A stretch of 64,000 bases of DNA from Achromobacter seleniivolatilans. Its GTDB lineage: Bacteria; Pseudomonadota; Gammaproteobacteria; Burkholderiales; Burkholderiaceae_B. Where the stretch lies: positions 3,472,001 to 3,536,000 of the forward strand of contig NZ_CP132976.1 of the NCBI RefSeq assembly GCF_030864005.1, written 5' to 3'. Below are positions 9,331-20,671 of this stretch, piece after piece. Position 1 is the first letter of the stretch. Every line of letters begins with the position of its first letter. The position numbers were made by a program, and so were the translations under genes. Under the pieces are notes generated by a model, which was not told the origin of the DNA, searched no databases, and saw only the letters and a program-made list of their open reading frames with translations.

Positions 9331-11363
9331 TGGGGAATCAGCACAAAGAAAGTCACCAGCGCCATGATGCCGATGATCATCGCGAACGCGTAGTGATAGA
9401 TGAAGCCGGACTGCAGGTGACGGCTAACCGCTGCCACCCAGCCCACCACGCGGGCGCTACCGTTGACGAGGAAGCCGTCAATGATGCCGCGGTCGCCGGT
9501 CTGCCACAGGCCACGGCCCAGGGCACGCAGGCCACGCGCGATGATCTGCTCGTTGACCCAGTCCACGTAGTACTTGTTCTCAAGCACCTTGTTCACGCCA
9601 GACAGGCTGGACTTGATCGCGGCCGGAACCTTGGGGTTGATCAGGTAGCAGTACCAGGCAATGACGCCGCCAGCCACAACCAGCCAGAACGGCAGAGTCT
9701 GGAAGGCATGCAGGCCGTAGGCGACCCAGCCGTGCCACTCTTCCTTCAACTCGTGCATCGCCGGATGCTGCGGCAGCACCGTGATAACGCCGTTGAAGAA
9801 CTTGCCGAACAGCATCGGGTCCACCGCCCAGGCGCCAACCAGCACCGACGGGATCGCCAGCAGGATCAGCGGCAGAGTGACAACCCAAGGCGACTCATGC
9901 GGCTTGCCGCCGTGATGGCCGTGATCATCATGACCATGATCGTCATGGGCGTGATCGTCGTGGCCATGGCCGTGACCGTGGTCGCTGGTGTCGAAGCGTT
10001 CCTTGCCATGGAAGACCAGGAAGTAAACGCGGAACGAGTACAGCGACGTCACGAACACACCGATCAGCACGGCGTAGTAAGCAAAGCTAGCGCCCCAGAC
10101 GGTGGCGTGGCCAGCCGCTTCAATGATGTTTTCTTTCGAGTAGAAACCCGAGAAGAACGGCGTGCCGACAAGAGCCAGCGTGCCCAGCAGGAAGGTGATC
10201 CAGGTGATGGGCATGTACTTGCGCAGGCCGCCCATGTTGCGGATGTCCTGATCGTGGTGCATGCCAATGATGACCGAACCCGCGCCCAGGAACAGCAGCG
10301 CCTTGAAGAACGCGTGGGTCATCAGGTGGAAAATTGCCACCGAGTAGGCCGACGAACCCAGTGCAACGGTCATGTAGCCCAGCTGCGACAGCGTGGAGTA
10401 CGCAACCACGCGCTTGATGTCCGTCTGGATGATGCCCAGGATGCCCAGGAACAGTGCGCCGATCGCGCCGATCACGATGATGAACGACAGCGCCACGTCC
10501 GACAGCTCGAACAGCGGCGAGAAACGCGCAACCATGAAGATACCGGCCGTCACCATGGTGGCGGCGTGGATCAGTGCGGAGATCGGGGTCGGGCCTTCCA
10601 TCGAGTCAGGCAGCCAGGCGTGCAGGGGAACCTGCGCCGACTTGCCCATCGCGCCGATGAACAGGCAGATACACGCCACGGTCAGCAACATCCAGTCCGA
10701 ACCCGGCAGGGTCATCGCGGCCAGCTTGTCGGCTTGGGCGAAGACTTCACCGTAGTGCATCGTGCCGGCGTAGGCGAACAACAGGCCGATGCCCAGCACG
10801 AAGCCGAAGTCACCAACGCGGTTGATCAGGAATGCCTTCATGTTGGCGAAGATGGCCGTCGGGCGGGTGTACCAGAAGCCGATCAGCAGGTACGACACCA
10901 GGCCCACTGCTTCCCAGCCGAAGAACAGCTGCACCATGTTGTTCGACATCACCAGCATCAGCATGGAGAACGTGAACAGCGAGATGTACGAGAAGAAGCG
11001 TTGATAGCCGGGATCATCCGCCATGTAGCCGATGGTGTAGATGTGCACCATCAGCGACACGGAGGTCACCACGACCATCATCATGGCCGACAGCGGATCG
11101 ATCAGGAAGCCGATTTCCAGCTTGGTCTGGCCGATCAGGCTCCAGGTGTAGACCGCGCCGTCAAAGCGCAAGCCGTTCAGCACGTCGCCCAACACCACCA
11201 CCGAACCGATGGCAGAGATGAGCACGCCAAGAATGGTGATGACGTGGGACGCGCGGCGGCCGATGGGCCGGCCCAGGAAGCCGGTGCCAAAAAGGCCCGC
11301 AAGAATTGCTCCGGCCAGCGGTGCCAGCGCGATGAGCAAGTAGAGATTGGGTGAGCTAGACAT
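9327..11363 (-). CDS. nuoL: NADH-quinone oxidoreductase subunit L with a histidine-rich loop
   Basis: NuoL is the distal antiporter-like subunit whose long lateral helix clamps the membrane arm. The 678 residues include the Proton_antipo_N and M regions (GWEAVGLVSYLLIGFWY, KSAQVPLHAWLPDSMEGPTPISALIHAATMV) and a C-terminal extension that should form the lateral helix. Residues 462-489 form a loop packed with twelve histidines and several Asp and Gly residues (HGHGHGHDDHAHDDHGHDDH). Such loops occur in some betaproteobacterial NuoL proteins; whether this one binds metal is unknown. Its stop overlaps the nuoM start. Confidence 0.97.
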   Translation of the reverse strand: MSSSPNLYLLIALAPLAGAILAGLFGTGFLGRPIGRRASHVITILGVLISAIGSVVVLGDVLNGLRFDGAVYTWSLIGQTKLEIGFLIDPLSAMMMVVVTSVSLMVHIYTIGYMADDPGYQRFFSYISLFTFSMLMLVMSNNMVQLFFGWEAVGLVSYLLIGFWYTRPTAIFANMKAFLINRVGDFGFVLGIGLLFAYAGTMHYGEVFAQADKLAAMTLPGSDWMLLTVACICLFIGAMGKSAQVPLHAWLPDSMEGPTPISALIHAATMVTAGIFMVARFSPLFELSDVALSFIIVIGAIGALFLGILGIIQTDIKRVVAYSTLSQLGYMTVALGSSAYSVAIFHLMTHAFFKALLFLGAGSVIIGMHHDQDIRNMGGLRKYMPITWITFLLGTLALVGTPFFSGFYSKENIIEAAGHATVWGASFAYYAVLIGVFVTSLYSFRVYFLVFHGKERFDTSDHGHGHGHDDHAHDDHGHDDHGHHGGKPHESPWVVTLPLILLAIPSVLVGAWAVDPMLFGKFFNGVITVLPQHPAMHELKEEWHGWVAYGLHAFQTLPFWLVVAGGVIAWYCYLINPKVPAAIKSSLSGVNKVLENKYYVDWVNEQIIARGLRALGRGLWQTGDRGIIDGFLVNGSARVVGWVAAVSRHLQSGFIYHYAFAMIIGIMALVTFFVLIPQ

Positions 11364-11380
11364 TTTCTTCCAATACCCCG

Positions 11381-11689
11381 TCAGCCCTTCAGGCGATCGA
11401 GTTCGTCAACGTTGATCGTGTTCAGGTTGCGGAACAGCAGCACCAGGATGGCCAGGCCGATCGCCGCTTCAGCGGCGGCCACGGTCAGGATGAAGAACAC
11501 GAACACCTGGCCGGCGGTGTCGCCGAACCAGCTGGAAAACGCCACGAAGTTCATGTTGACGGCCAGGAGCACGAGCTCGATGGACATCAAGAGAATGATC
11601 AGGTTGCGGCGGTTAAGGAAGATGCCGAAGATTCCGATGGCGAAAAGAATCGCCCCCAGAATCAGATAGTGGGCCAGCGTCAGCGTCAT
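11381..11689 (-). CDS. nuoK: NADH-quinone oxidoreductase subunit K
   Basis: NuoK is a small three-helix subunit next to the antiporter-like subunits, part of the charged axis that couples electron transfer to proton pumping. The 102 residues contain the conserved membrane glutamates Glu38 ([10 protein letters not shown]) and Glu74 ([10 protein letters not shown]). Its start overlaps the nuoJ stop by 4 bp, consistent with coupled translation. Length is exactly that expected. Confidence 0.97.
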   Translation of the reverse strand: MTLTLAHYLILGAILFAIGIFGIFLNRRNLIILLMSIELVLLAVNMNFVAFSSWFGDTAGQVFVFFILTVAAAEAAIGLAILVLLFRNLNTINVDELDRLKG

Positions 11690-12342
11690 TCTTTTTCTCC
11701 TTGGGGCGCAGCGGCAACACCGTTCGCAGCATCGCGCTTGGCCTGGGCACGCTCGCTCTGAGCGGGCATGTCCACCATGCGGAAACGATCCTTGGCGCGA
11801 ACGCGCACAGCGGCCACCGGGTCGTTGTACTTCACGTCGCGGCGGCGGCGCAGGGTCAGCGCAATCGCGGCGACCATACCCACCAGCAGCAGCGCAGCGC
11901 CGACTTCAATGGCGTAGACGTACTGGGTATACATGACTTCGCCCAGCGCGCGGGCGTTGTTGTAGTCGCCAGCGACCGGAGCTTGCGGACCCGAACCGTA
12001 CCAGGTGGAACCCAGCACGAAGGACATTTCCAGCACCAGCACCAGACCGATCACCAGGCCCAAAGGCAGGTAGGTCTTCATGCCCTGGCGCATGGTGTCC
12101 ATACGGATATCCAGCATCATCACGACGAAGAGGAAGAGCACCATCACGGCGCCCACGTATACCAGCACCAGCAGCAGCGCCAGGAACTCGGCGCCCAACA
12201 GCATCCACAACATCGCAGCGTTGGAGAACGCCAGGATCAGGTGCAGAACCGCGGTAACCGGGCTGCGCGCGGTGATCACGCGGAACGCCGCGATCACCAG
12301 CACGGTGGCCAGTATGTAGAAAAGGACAGTGGTAAAAGTCAT
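11686..12342 (-). CDS. nuoJ: NADH-quinone oxidoreductase subunit J
   Basis: NuoJ is a five-helix membrane subunit at the junction of the proton axis. The 218-residue sequence has the family core ([51 protein letters not shown]) and a charged C-terminal tail of about 50 residues ([20 protein letters not shown]) that is longer than in E. coli. It overlaps nuoK and starts 17 bp after the nuoI stop. Assignment is secure. Confidence 0.96.
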   Translation of the reverse strand: MTFTTVLFYILATVLVIAAFRVITARSPVTAVLHLILAFSNAAMLWMLLGAEFLALLLVLVYVGAVMVLFLFVVMMLDIRMDTMRQGMKTYLPLGLVIGLVLVLEMSFVLGSTWYGSGPQAPVAGDYNNARALGEVMYTQYVYAIEVGAALLLVGMVAAIALTLRRRRDVKYNDPVAAVRVRAKDRFRMVDMPAQSERAQAKRDAANGVAAAPQGEKE

Positions 12343-12359
12343 GGATCAGACCCTGGGCT

Positions 12360-12848
12360 TCAACGGTAAGGAGCGTCGTCGGCCCGGCGGCGGGCGATGT
12401 CAGCTTCGTAGCGGTCGCCCACGGCGAGCAGCATGTCTTTGGTGAAATACAGGTCGCCGCGCTTTTCACCGTGATATTCGTGGATATGGGTTTCCACGAT
12501 CGAGTCCACGGGGCAGCTTTCCTCACAGAAGCCGCAGAAAATGCACTTGGTCAGATCGATGTCGTAACGCGTGGTGCGGCGCGAGCCGTCATCACGCTGT
12601 TCCGATTCGATGGTGATCGCCAAGGCCGGGCAAACCGCTTCACACAGCTTGCACGCAATGCAACGCTCTTCCCCGTTGGGGTAGCGGCGCAAGGCGTGCA
12701 GGCCGCGGAAACGCGCCGACGTGGGCGTCTTTTCCTGCGGATAACGCAAGGTGACCTTGCGCTTGAAAAAATACTTGCCCGTCAGGCGCATGCCCTTGAG
12801 CAATTCGGCCAGCATCAAACTGCCGAAGAAATCTTTGATCGCTTCCAT
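12360..12848 (-). CDS. nuoI: NADH-quinone oxidoreductase subunit I, 8Fe ferredoxin type
   Basis: NuoI carries the two 4Fe-4S clusters N6a and N6b that pass electrons to cluster N2. Both motifs are intact in the 162-residue protein: [13 protein letters not shown] and [13 protein letters not shown], each followed by the proline-adjacent cysteine geometry typical of 2[4Fe-4S] ferredoxins. The N-terminal segment ([27 protein letters not shown]) is the amphipathic anchor. It lies 17 bp before nuoJ and 21 bp after nuoH. Confidence 0.97.
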   Translation of the reverse strand: MEAIKDFFGSLMLAELLKGMRLTGKYFFKRKVTLRYPQEKTPTSARFRGLHALRRYPNGEERCIACKLCEAVCPALAITIESEQRDDGSRRTTRYDIDLTKCIFCGFCEESCPVDSIVETHIHEYHGEKRGDLYFTKDMLLAVGDRYEADIARRRADDAPYR

Positions 12849-12869
12849 ATCCTGCCTCTGCCTGGCGGC

Positions 12870-13943
12870 TTAGCGCCAAATGTTCCAGGGCGTCTGCATC
12901 CAGATCGCCACCACGACCAGCCAAACGCCGGTCAGCGGGATGAAGATTTTCCAACCCAAACGCATGATCTGGTCATAGCGGTAGCGCGGGAACGAAGCCC
13001 GGAACCACACAAACAACGAGACCACGAAGAACGTCTTCAGACCCAGCCAGATCCAGCCCGGAATCCAGGTCAGCGGCACGATGTCGATCGGGGAAGCCCA
13101 GCCGCCCAGGAACATGATCGATGCCATGCAGGACAGCAGAATCATGTTGGCGTACTCACCCAGGAAGAACAGGGCGAAAGCCATACCCGAGTACTCGACC
13201 ATGTGGCCGGCCACGATTTCCGATTCGCCTTCCACCACGTCAAACGGGTGACGGTTGGTTTCGGCCACGATAGCGACAACGTAGATCACGAACAGCGGCA
13301 GCAGCGGCAGCCAGTTCCAGGACATGAACGTCAGGCCCTTATCGGCAAACCAGCCGCGGTTCTGAACGTTGACGATCTCGGACATGTTCAGGCTGCCAGA
13401 CACCAGCAGAACCGTCACCAGCACGAAGCCGATGGCCAGTTCATACGACAGCATCTGCGCCGATGCGCGCAAGGCGCCCAGGAACGCGTACTTGGAGTTC
13501 GACGCCCAGCCCGCCACGATCACGCCGTACACGCCGATGGACGTGATGGCCATGATGTACAGCAAGCCGGCATTGACGTTGGCCAACACGATGTCAGGAC
13601 CAAACGGCACCACGGCCCAAGCCGCCAGCGCAGGCATCAGCGTGACCACGGGGGCCACGACAAACAGCACCTTGTTGGCTTGGCTGGGGACGATGACTTC
13701 CTTCGTCAGCAGCTTGAACACGTCGGCAAAAGGTTGCAGCAACCCCTTGAAACCCACGCGGTTCGGGCCCACGCGAACGTGCATGGCGCCGATCATCTTA
13801 CGTTCCCAGTACGTCAGGTACGCGACGCACAGAATGATCGGCACGGCGATGATCACAATCTTGATGAGGGTCCAGACAACCAGCCAGGCCGTCGGGCCCA
13901 GCAGAGCCTGCCCGTGGCCCTCAAGAACATTAAGCCATTCCAT
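12870..13943 (-). CDS. nuoH: NADH-quinone oxidoreductase subunit H
   Basis: NuoH is the eight-helix membrane subunit that, with NuoB and NuoD, forms the quinone chamber. The 357-residue protein shows the family signatures [52 protein letters not shown] (the acidic quinone-proximal loop) and [25 protein letters not shown] text near the end ([16 protein letters not shown]). It abuts nuoG with a one-base overlap at 13943. Confidence 0.97.
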   Translation of the reverse strand: MEWLNVLEGHGQALLGPTAWLVVWTLIKIVIIAVPIILCVAYLTYWERKMIGAMHVRVGPNRVGFKGLLQPFADVFKLLTKEVIVPSQANKVLFVVAPVVTLMPALAAWAVVPFGPDIVLANVNAGLLYIMAITSIGVYGVIVAGWASNSKYAFLGALRASAQMLSYELAIGFVLVTVLLVSGSLNMSEIVNVQNRGWFADKGLTFMSWNWLPLLPLFVIYVVAIVAETNRHPFDVVEGESEIVAGHMVEYSGMAFALFFLGEYANMILLSCMASIMFLGGWASPIDIVPLTWIPGWIWLGLKTFFVVSLFVWFRASFPRYRYDQIMRLGWKIFIPLTGVWLVVVAIWMQTPWNIWR

Positions 13944-16270
13944 CAGGCACGCTCCACGCTGATTTGACCGAATGCGCCACCCAGGGCTGCGGTGTTTTCA
14001 AAGGCTGCGGAAATGCGCACGGCGCGATCGGCCACGGCATCATCCTGCACGGTTTCAAGCTCAACAGCGCCCTGCGAACCCGTCACGCGGACCTTGACCC
14101 CGGCCGTCAGGCCCAGGCTGGTAAGCGTGCGGCCATTCATGGCAGCGGCCGGCTTCTTCGAGGCCGGAGACGCTTGCAGCGGCTCCGAACGGCGAACCAT
14201 GGCATCAGTGCGGTAGATCGGCACGTCGGCAACGCGTTCCAGACCGGTTGCGGCCTGACCCAGGCCCAGCGGGGCCTTGATGTCGTTGGACAGGCGGCCG
14301 TCGATGCCGCCAGCCAGCGCGGCGTCGCGCACGGATTCCGACGTTTCGTCGTCAAAACCAGCCAGGTGCAGGACGTTGCCCAGCACGCGCAGGACCTTCC
14401 AGCCCGGACGCGTCTGACCCAACGGCGTGACCGTGCCCTTGAAGCTCTGGGCCAGACCTTGCGCGTTGACGTAGGTGCCCGACGTTTCAGTGAACGGCGA
14501 CACAGGCAGCATGACGTCGGCCCATTCGGCCGCGGCCGAGCGGTAAGGCGTCAAGGCAACTGCGAATTGCGCGCCACGCAGCGCGGCGATCGCTTGCTGG
14601 CCGTTATCGGCATCCAGCAGCGGTTCGGCGTGCAACACCACATAAGCCTTCAGCGGTTCGGCGAGCATGGCAGCGGCGGACTTGCCGCCCTTGCCCGGGA
14701 CAGCACCGGCCAGGTAACCGCCGACGGTGTTGCCGCCAGAGGTCAGGAAGCCGAACTTGCCACCGGCCAGATTCGCCACGGCACGGCCGTTGGCGGCCAG
14801 GGTCGAGGCCTGGCTGCTTGCCACGGCCAGGTTGCCCAGCAGCACAGCAGTGTTGGCGCCGGAAGCCAGGCTGGCGGCGATGATCTTGGCATTTTCGCCC
14901 GGGGTGACCGAAGCGAATTCGGCCGGCACAGCCTGATCCTTGGCTTGCGCCAGGGCAACGGCCACTTCAGCCAGCGCGCGCGCCAGTTCGGACGGCGCCA
15001 CCGTGATGCGGGCAGTCACGGGCATCAGAGGATCGTCAGCGGCGCTGTCGACCATCAGGATTTGCGTGCCGCGCTTGGCAGCTTGGCGCAGACGTTGCGC
15101 CATCAGCGGGTGATCCTTGCGCAAGAACGAGCCAACGACCAGGACGCGGTCCAGGTTGTCGAGTTCAGCGATCGGCATGCCCAGCCACGGTGCGCCCGTC
15201 AACGCGGCGTCAAAAGCCGGGTCGGTCTGGCGCAGGCGGAAGTCGATGTTCTCGGAGCCCAGCGCGCGGACCAGACGGCCCAGCAGCGCGTACTCTTCGG
15301 TCGTGGCGTATTCGGATGCCAGCGCGCCAATCTGGCCAGCGCCAAAGCTATCACGAACGCGCGACAGACCTTGAGCTACGGCTTGCAGCGCGTCGGCCCA
15401 GGAGGCCTCTTGCCACTTGCCGTCGGTGCCCTTGATCATCGGGGCGGACAGACGGTCTTCGCTATTCAGACCTTCGTACGAGAAACGATCGCGGTCGCTG
15501 ATCCAGCATTCGTTGACGGCTTCGTCTTCGAACGGGACCACACGCATCACGCGGTCGCCCTTGACCTGGACCACCAAGTTGGCGCCCAGGCTATCGTGCG
15601 GGCTGACCGAACGGCGGCGAGCCAGTTCCCAGGTGCGCGCGCTGTAGCGGAAGGGCTTGGAGGTCAGCGCGCCCACCGGACAGATGTCGATCATGTTGCC
15701 CGACAGTTCGGACTCGATCGAACGGCCGACAAACGTCGTGATCTCGGAGTGTTCGCCACGGCCCAGCATGCCGAGTTCCATGACGCCGGCGATTTCCTGG
15801 CCAAAGCGCACGCAGCGGGTGCAGTGAATGCACCGGCTCATTTCCTCGGCGGAAACCAGCGGACCCAGGTCCTTGTGGAACACGACACGCTTTTCCTCTT
15901 GGTAACGCGAGGAAGAGCCGCCGTAGCCCACAGCCAGATCTTGCAGCTGGCATTCGCCGCCCTGATCGCAGATCGGGCAGTCAAGGGGGTGATTGATGAG
16001 CAAGAATTCCATCACCGACTTCTGAGCGGCGCGAGCCTTCTCAGAGCAGGTGTGGACGACCATGCCGTTAGTCACGGGCGTGGCGCAGGCGGGCAGCGCC
16101 TTGGGCGCTTTTTCCACTTCAACCAGGCACATCCGGCAGTTGGCCGCGATGGACAGTTTCTTGTGGTAGCAGAAATGCGGCACGTAAAGCCCGACTTTCT
16201 GAGCGGCATGCATCACCATGCTGCCTTCGGGCACTTCGACCTGATTGCCGTCGACGGTTAGTTCAACCAT
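13943..16270 (-). CDS. nuoG: NADH-quinone oxidoreductase subunit G
   Basis: NuoG is the largest peripheral-arm subunit, carrying iron-sulfur clusters in its N-terminal third and a molybdopterin-oxidoreductase-like fold lacking a cofactor in the rest. In the 775 residues the 2Fe-2S ligands ([15 protein letters not shown]), the His-containing N5 motif ([17 protein letters not shown]) and the N4 motif ([10 protein letters not shown]) are visible, followed by a long alanine-rich region. An extra cluster N7 motif is not obvious. It overlaps nuoH by one base and starts 15 bp after nuoF. Confidence 0.96.
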   Translation of the reverse strand: MVELTVDGNQVEVPEGSMVMHAAQKVGLYVPHFCYHKKLSIAANCRMCLVEVEKAPKALPACATPVTNGMVVHTCSEKARAAQKSVMEFLLINHPLDCPICDQGGECQLQDLAVGYGGSSSRYQEEKRVVFHKDLGPLVSAEEMSRCIHCTRCVRFGQEIAGVMELGMLGRGEHSEITTFVGRSIESELSGNMIDICPVGALTSKPFRYSARTWELARRRSVSPHDSLGANLVVQVKGDRVMRVVPFEDEAVNECWISDRDRFSYEGLNSEDRLSAPMIKGTDGKWQEASWADALQAVAQGLSRVRDSFGAGQIGALASEYATTEEYALLGRLVRALGSENIDFRLRQTDPAFDAALTGAPWLGMPIAELDNLDRVLVVGSFLRKDHPLMAQRLRQAAKRGTQILMVDSAADDPLMPVTARITVAPSELARALAEVAVALAQAKDQAVPAEFASVTPGENAKIIAASLASGANTAVLLGNLAVASSQASTLAANGRAVANLAGGKFGFLTSGGNTVGGYLAGAVPGKGGKSAAAMLAEPLKAYVVLHAEPLLDADNGQQAIAALRGAQFAVALTPYRSAAAEWADVMLPVSPFTETSGTYVNAQGLAQSFKGTVTPLGQTRPGWKVLRVLGNVLHLAGFDDETSESVRDAALAGGIDGRLSNDIKAPLGLGQAATGLERVADVPIYRTDAMVRRSEPLQASPASKKPAAAMNGRTLTSLGLTAGVKVRVTGSQGAVELETVQDDAVADRAVRISAAFENTAALGGAFGQISVERA

Positions 16271-16285
16271 TGCTGTTCCTGAGAC

Positions 16286-17653
16286 CTACAGATATTGCGG
16301 GACCACACAAGACTTATGCTCGATGTGGTGCGCGAATTCGTCGCGAAAATGCTTGAGGAAGCCACGGACGGGCATGGCGGCGGCGTCACCCAGGGCGCAG
16401 ATGGTGCGGCCCATGATGTTGCCTGCCACGTTGTCCAGCAAGTCCAGATCTTCCGGACGGCCGTGACCGTTTTCGATGCGGTGCACCATGCGGTAGAGCC
16501 AGCCGGTGCCTTCACGGCACGGCGTGCACTGGCCGCAGCTTTCCTCGAAGTAGAAGTAAGACAGGCGCAACAGCGACTTCACCATGCAGCGCGTCTCGTC
16601 CATGACGATCACAGCGCCAGAACCCAGCATCGAGCCGGCCTTGGCGATGGAGTCATAGTCCATCGTGCATTCCATGATGATGTCGGCAGGCAGCACCGGG
16701 GCGCTGGACCCGCCAGGGATCACGGCCTTCAGTTTCTTGCCGCCGCGCATGCCGCCAGCCAGTTCCAACAGCTTCGAGAACGGGGTGCCCAGCGGAATCT
16801 CGTAATTGCCGGGACGTTCGACGTCGCCAGTGATCGAGAACAGCTTGGTGCCGCCGTTGTTCGGCTTGCCGACTTCCAGGTAAGCCTGGCCGCCGTTACG
16901 GATAATCCACGGCACTGCCGCGAACGTTTCCGTGTTGTTGATCGTGGTGGGCTTGCCGTACAGGCCAAAGCTGGCCGGGAACGGCGGCTTGAAGCGCGGT
17001 TGGCCCTTCTTGCCTTCCAGCGATTCCAACAGCGCGGTTTCTTCGCCGCAGATGTAGGCGCCGTAGCCGTGGAACGCGTGCAGCTGGAAGCTGTAGTCCG
17101 AACCCAGGATCTTGTCGCCCAGGAAGCCGGCGGCGCGCGCCTCTTCCAGCGCTTCTTCGAAGCGCTCGTAGACTTCGAAGATTTCGCCGTGGATGTAGTT
17201 GTAGCCGACGCTGATGCCCATGGCGTAGGCCGCGATCGCCATGCCTTCAATCACGATGTGCGGATTGAAACGCAGGATGTCGCGGTCCTTGAACGTGCCC
17301 GGCTCGCCTTCGTCCGAGTTGCAGACCAGGTACTTTTGGCCCGGGAACGCGCGAGGCATGAAGCTCCACTTCAGGCCGGTCGGGAAACCAGCGCCGCCAC
17401 GGCCGCGCAGACCCGATGCCTTGACCTCAGCAATCACGTCTTCCGGCTTCAGGCCGGTAGTCAGGATCTTCTTCAGGGCTTCGTAGCCGCCGCGCTTGAC
17501 GTAGTCTTCCAGGCGCCAGTTGGCGCCGTCGACGTCAGCCATGATCTGCGGCGTGATGTGCCGGCCATGCAGGCACATGGAGTTGGACGGGTCGTTCAGC
17601 GGGTCGGGCTCCAGCCCTTGCGCGAACTGTTTGTACAGATCCGGCGCGTTCAT
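16286..17653 (-). CDS. nuoF: NADH-quinone oxidoreductase subunit F, NADH and FMN binding
   Basis: NuoF binds NADH and FMN and carries cluster N3; it is the electron entry point. I set the start at 17653 ([10 protein letters not shown]) because that ATG overlaps the nuoE stop as ATGA and gives the usual length of 455 residues; a longer frame reading upstream lies inside nuoE. Visible are the glycine-rich NADH/FMN region ([16 protein letters not shown]), the FMN region ([13 protein letters not shown]) and the N3 ligands in [15 protein letters not shown], with the distal cysteine in [10 protein letters not shown]. Confidence 0.96.
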   Translation of the reverse strand: MNAPDLYKQFAQGLEPDPLNDPSNSMCLHGRHITPQIMADVDGANWRLEDYVKRGGYEALKKILTTGLKPEDVIAEVKASGLRGRGGAGFPTGLKWSFMPRAFPGQKYLVCNSDEGEPGTFKDRDILRFNPHIVIEGMAIAAYAMGISVGYNYIHGEIFEVYERFEEALEEARAAGFLGDKILGSDYSFQLHAFHGYGAYICGEETALLESLEGKKGQPRFKPPFPASFGLYGKPTTINNTETFAAVPWIIRNGGQAYLEVGKPNNGGTKLFSITGDVERPGNYEIPLGTPFSKLLELAGGMRGGKKLKAVIPGGSSAPVLPADIIMECTMDYDSIAKAGSMLGSGAVIVMDETRCMVKSLLRLSYFYFEESCGQCTPCREGTGWLYRMVHRIENGHGRPEDLDLLDNVAGNIMGRTICALGDAAAMPVRGFLKHFRDEFAHHIEHKSCVVPQYL

Positions 17654-18144
17654 GCCGACTCTCCTTGCACCTTGAGGGCCGCGACCAGCGCGTCCAGCTT
17701 CTCGTCGGTCATGCGCACGCACATATGCTTGTTGTTCACGATCAGCACGGGGGAATCGCCGCAAGCGCCCATGCATTCGCCTTCAACCAGCGTGAACTGG
17801 CCGTCGGCGGTGGTTTGGCGATAGTCAACGCCCAGCTTGCGCTTGAGGTATTCACCGGCACGGTCGCCATCGCGCAAGGCACAGGGCAGGTTCGTGCAGA
17901 CGGCGATCTTGTTCTTGCCGACGGGCTTGACGTCGAACATGTTGTAGAAGGTGGCAACTTCTTGGACCGCGATAGGCGGAACCCCAATGTAGTTGGCGAC
18001 ATCTTCAATGGTTTCGGTAGCCAACCAGCCCTTCTCTTCTTGCGCGATGGCAAGCGAGGCCATGATGGCGGACTGCCGCTGGTCGCCCGGGAACTTCGCG
18101 AGTTCTCGGTCGATTTTCTGGTAGGCCTGTTCGGAAAGCAGCAT
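17650..18144 (-). CDS. nuoE: NADH-quinone oxidoreductase subunit E
   Basis: NuoE carries the 2Fe-2S cluster N1a of the NADH-oxidising module. The 164-residue thioredoxin-like protein has the paired cysteines in [11 protein letters not shown] and in [10 protein letters not shown], the typical ligand pattern. The N-terminal part ([16 protein letters not shown], [25 protein letters not shown]) is the helical domain. Its stop overlaps the nuoF start by 4 bp; 47 bp separate it from nuoD upstream. Confidence 0.96.
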   Translation of the reverse strand: MLLSEQAYQKIDRELAKFPGDQRQSAIMASLAIAQEEKGWLATETIEDVANYIGVPPIAVQEVATFYNMFDVKPVGKNKIAVCTNLPCALRDGDRAGEYLKRKLGVDYRQTTADGQFTLVEGECMGACGDSPVLIVNNKHMCVRMTDEKLDALVAALKVQGESA

Positions 18145-18191
18145 AGTTTGAATCCGGGTTATGCGGGCGTGCTCGTGACTGTCTGGGCGGA

Positions 18192-19448
18192 TCAGCGATC
18201 GATTTCGCCGAAAACGATGTCCTGCGTACCAATGATGGTGACGGCGTCGGCGATCATGTGACCGCGCGACATTTCATCCAGCGCTTGCAGGTGGACAAAG
18301 CCGGGGGCCCGAATCTTCAGGCGGTACGGCTTGTTGGCGCCGTCGGACACCATATAGATGCCGAATTCGCCCTTCGGGTGTTCCACCGAGGCATAGGCTT
18401 CGCCGGGAGGAACGTGGAAACCTTCCGTGAAGAGCTTGAAGTGGTGAATCAGCTCTTCCATGTTGGTCTTCATGGCGGTGCGCTTGGGCGGTGCGATCTT
18501 GTGGTTCTCGATCATGACCGGGCCCGGGTTGTTACGCAGCCATTCCACGCACTGGCGGATGATGCGGTTGCTCTCGCGCATTTCGGCGATACGGACCAGA
18601 TAGCGGTCGTAGCAATCGCCGTTCACACCCACGGGGATGTTGAAATCAAGCAGGTCGTAGACTTCGTAGGGTTGCGTCTTGCGCAAGTCCCAGGCCACGC
18701 CCGAGCCACGCAGCATCGGGCCGGTAAAGCCCAGCGCCTTGGCGCGATCGGGATCAACCACACCGATGCCCACCAGACGTTGCTTCCAGATGCGGTTGTC
18801 GGTCAGCAGCGTTTCGTATTCGTCCACGCAAGCCGGGAAACGGTTGGTGAAGTCTTCGATGAAGTCCAGCAGCGAACCCGAACGCGCGTCATTCATGATG
18901 CGCATTTCTTTGTCGCCGCGGTACTTGCTGGTGTCGCCGTACTGGGGCATCGTGTCCGGCAGGTCGCGGTAGACACCGCCCGGACGGTAGTAGGCCGCGT
19001 GCATGCGCGCGCCCGAGACCGCTTCGTAGCAGTCCATCAGGTCTTCGCGTTCACGGAAGGCATACAGGAACACCGCCATCGCGCCCACGTCCAGCGCGTG
19101 CGAGCCCAGCGACATCAGGTGATTCAGCAGACGCGTGATTTCATCGAACATCACGCGGATGTACTGCGCGCGCAGCGGAGCTTCAACGCCCAGCAGCTTT
19201 TCGATGGCCATGACGTAAGCGTGCTCATTGCACATCATGGACACGTAGTCCAGGCGGTCCATGTAGGGCAACGCCTGGATGTAGGTCTTGTGTTCGGCCA
19301 GCTTTTCGGTGGCGCGATGCAACAGGCCGATGTGCGGATCGGCGCGTTGGATCACTTCGCCGTCCAGCTCCAGCACCAGACGCAGCACACCGTGCGCGGC
19401 CGGGTGTTGGGGACCGAAGTTGAGCGTGTAGTTCTTGATTTCTGCCAT
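18192..19448 (-). CDS. nuoD: NADH-quinone oxidoreductase subunit D
   Basis: NuoD is the 49-kDa-type subunit derived from the hydrogenase large subunit and forms the quinone site next to cluster N2. The 418 residues start with the family signature [26 protein letters not shown] and include [30 protein letters not shown] and the terminal DIVFGEIDR. NuoC and NuoD are separate genes here, unlike the fused E. coli form. It starts 3 bp after the nuoC stop. Confidence 0.97.
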   Translation of the reverse strand: MAEIKNYTLNFGPQHPAAHGVLRLVLELDGEVIQRADPHIGLLHRATEKLAEHKTYIQALPYMDRLDYVSMMCNEHAYVMAIEKLLGVEAPLRAQYIRVMFDEITRLLNHLMSLGSHALDVGAMAVFLYAFREREDLMDCYEAVSGARMHAAYYRPGGVYRDLPDTMPQYGDTSKYRGDKEMRIMNDARSGSLLDFIEDFTNRFPACVDEYETLLTDNRIWKQRLVGIGVVDPDRAKALGFTGPMLRGSGVAWDLRKTQPYEVYDLLDFNIPVGVNGDCYDRYLVRIAEMRESNRIIRQCVEWLRNNPGPVMIENHKIAPPKRTAMKTNMEELIHHFKLFTEGFHVPPGEAYASVEHPKGEFGIYMVSDGANKPYRLKIRAPGFVHLQALDEMSRGHMIADAVTIIGTQDIVFGEIDR

Positions 19449-19451
19449 GAT

Positions 19452-20078
19452 TTAACGCCCCAAGCCGTAGGAGTCTTCGCGGACCACGCGCGGGGTGATC
19501 TCGCGCGGATCGATCGTGACCGGCTGGTAAATGACGCGCCGTTGTTCGGGGTCGTAACGCATTTCGACGGTGCCCGACAGCGGGAAGTCCTTGCGGAACG
19601 GATGGCCGATGAAGCCATAGTCGGTCAGGATGCGGCGCAGGTCCGGGTGGCCTTCGAAGACGATGCCATACAGATCGAAGGCTTCGCGCTCGAACCAGCC
19701 CACGGTCGGCCAGCAATCCATCAGCGATGCCACGATCGGGAATTCGTCGTCGGTGGCCCACGTGCGGACACGCAAACGCCAGTTGTTTTCGATCGACAGC
19801 AGATGAATCACCACAGCGAAACGCGCGCGGTGAATCTTGGTGCTGGTTTCCTCGGGCAGTTGGCGCGTGCCGTTGCCCCACGTCAGGTAGTCGACGCCAC
19901 AGAGGTCGATACAGGTTTCAAACTGCAGACCGGCTTCGGTGCGCAGCTTATTGCAGACGGAGAACCACTGTTGCGCGGGCACTTCGAGCGTCAGCTCGCC
20001 CAACGCCTCGGTCAGCGCGATATCCGCGCCGAGGGTGGTCTGCAAATTGTTTTTCAGGGTTTCGAGCCTGGTCATCAT
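19452..20078 (-). CDS. nuoC: NADH-quinone oxidoreductase subunit C
   Basis: NuoC is the 30-kDa-type peripheral subunit that scaffolds NuoB and NuoD. The 208-residue sequence has the family signature region [42 protein letters not shown], which includes the ERExxDxxGI and HP-RKDFPL motifs. It precedes nuoD by 3 bp. A 76-bp gap to nuoB upstream contains no other gene. Confidence 0.97.
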   Translation of the reverse strand: MMTRLETLKNNLQTTLGADIALTEALGELTLEVPAQQWFSVCNKLRTEAGLQFETCIDLCGVDYLTWGNGTRQLPEETSTKIHRARFAVVIHLLSIENNWRLRVRTWATDDEFPIVASLMDCWPTVGWFEREAFDLYGIVFEGHPDLRRILTDYGFIGHPFRKDFPLSGTVEMRYDPEQRRVIYQPVTIDPREITPRVVREDSYGLGR

Positions 20079-20154
20079 CTTGTACGCTTAGGTGAACCGA
20101 TACGCTGGTTTCGCAAGGCCTGCGGCAACGACTGCCGCGGGGCGAGGCAAAGCA

Positions 20155-20631
20155 TCAGCGCGCAATCGTGTTGGTCAGACGAATCTTGTTCTGCATCTGC
20201 AGCAAGCCGTAGACCAGCGCCTCGGCCGTGGGCGGGCAGCCCGGCACGTAGACGTCTACCGGTACGATGCGATCGCAGCCACGGACCACTGAATACGAGT
20301 AGTGGTAGTAACCGCCGCCATTGGCACAGGAGCCCATCGAAACCACCCAACGCGGTTCGGGCATCTGGTCATAAACCTTACGCAGCGCCGGCGCCATCTT
20401 GTTGCACAGCGTGCCAGCAACGATCATCAGATCGGACTGACGCGGACTGGGCCGGAAGATGATGCCGAACTGATCCAGGTCATAACGGGCCGCGCCCGCG
20501 TGCATCATCTCAACCGCGCAACAGGCCAGACCGAAGGTCATGGGCCACATGGAGCCGGTCTTCGCCCAATTAAGGAACTTGTCGGCGCTGGTTGTGATGA
20601 ACCCTTGCTTGAGAATGCCGTCTATAGCCAT
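20155..20631 (-). CDS. nuoB: NADH-quinone oxidoreductase subunit B, cluster N2
   Basis: NuoB binds cluster N2, the last iron-sulfur centre before quinone. The 158 residues contain the tandem cysteines in [13 protein letters not shown] and the further ligands in [10 protein letters not shown] and [12 protein letters not shown], the conserved N2 pattern. [14 protein letters not shown] is also typical. It lies 40 bp after nuoA. Confidence 0.97.
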   Translation of the reverse strand: MAIDGILKQGFITTSADKFLNWAKTGSMWPMTFGLACCAVEMMHAGAARYDLDQFGIIFRPSPRQSDLMIVAGTLCNKMAPALRKVYDQMPEPRWVVSMGSCANGGGYYHYSYSVVRGCDRIVPVDVYVPGCPPTAEALVYGLLQMQNKIRLTNTIAR

Positions 20632-20671
20632 ATTCGTCTCTGATAGCGTGCTGTGAAAAAAACCCGGCGGG

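Noticed and set aside
6193..9393. A 1066-codon plus-strand open frame across nuoN and nuoM
   Set aside because: It lies antisense to well-conserved nuo genes and is rich in Gln, His and Arg, as expected from reading GC-rich coding DNA backwards. It has no recognisable domain.
9309..11354. A 681-codon plus-strand frame across nuoL
   Set aside because: Antisense shadow of nuoL. Its low-complexity His, Gln and Asp content comes from the complement of membrane codons.
13964..16261. A 765-codon plus-strand frame across nuoG
   Set aside because: Antisense shadow of nuoG, without any family resemblance.
16295..17824. A 509-codon plus-strand frame across nuoF
   Set aside because: Antisense to nuoF, with no ribosome site or domain.
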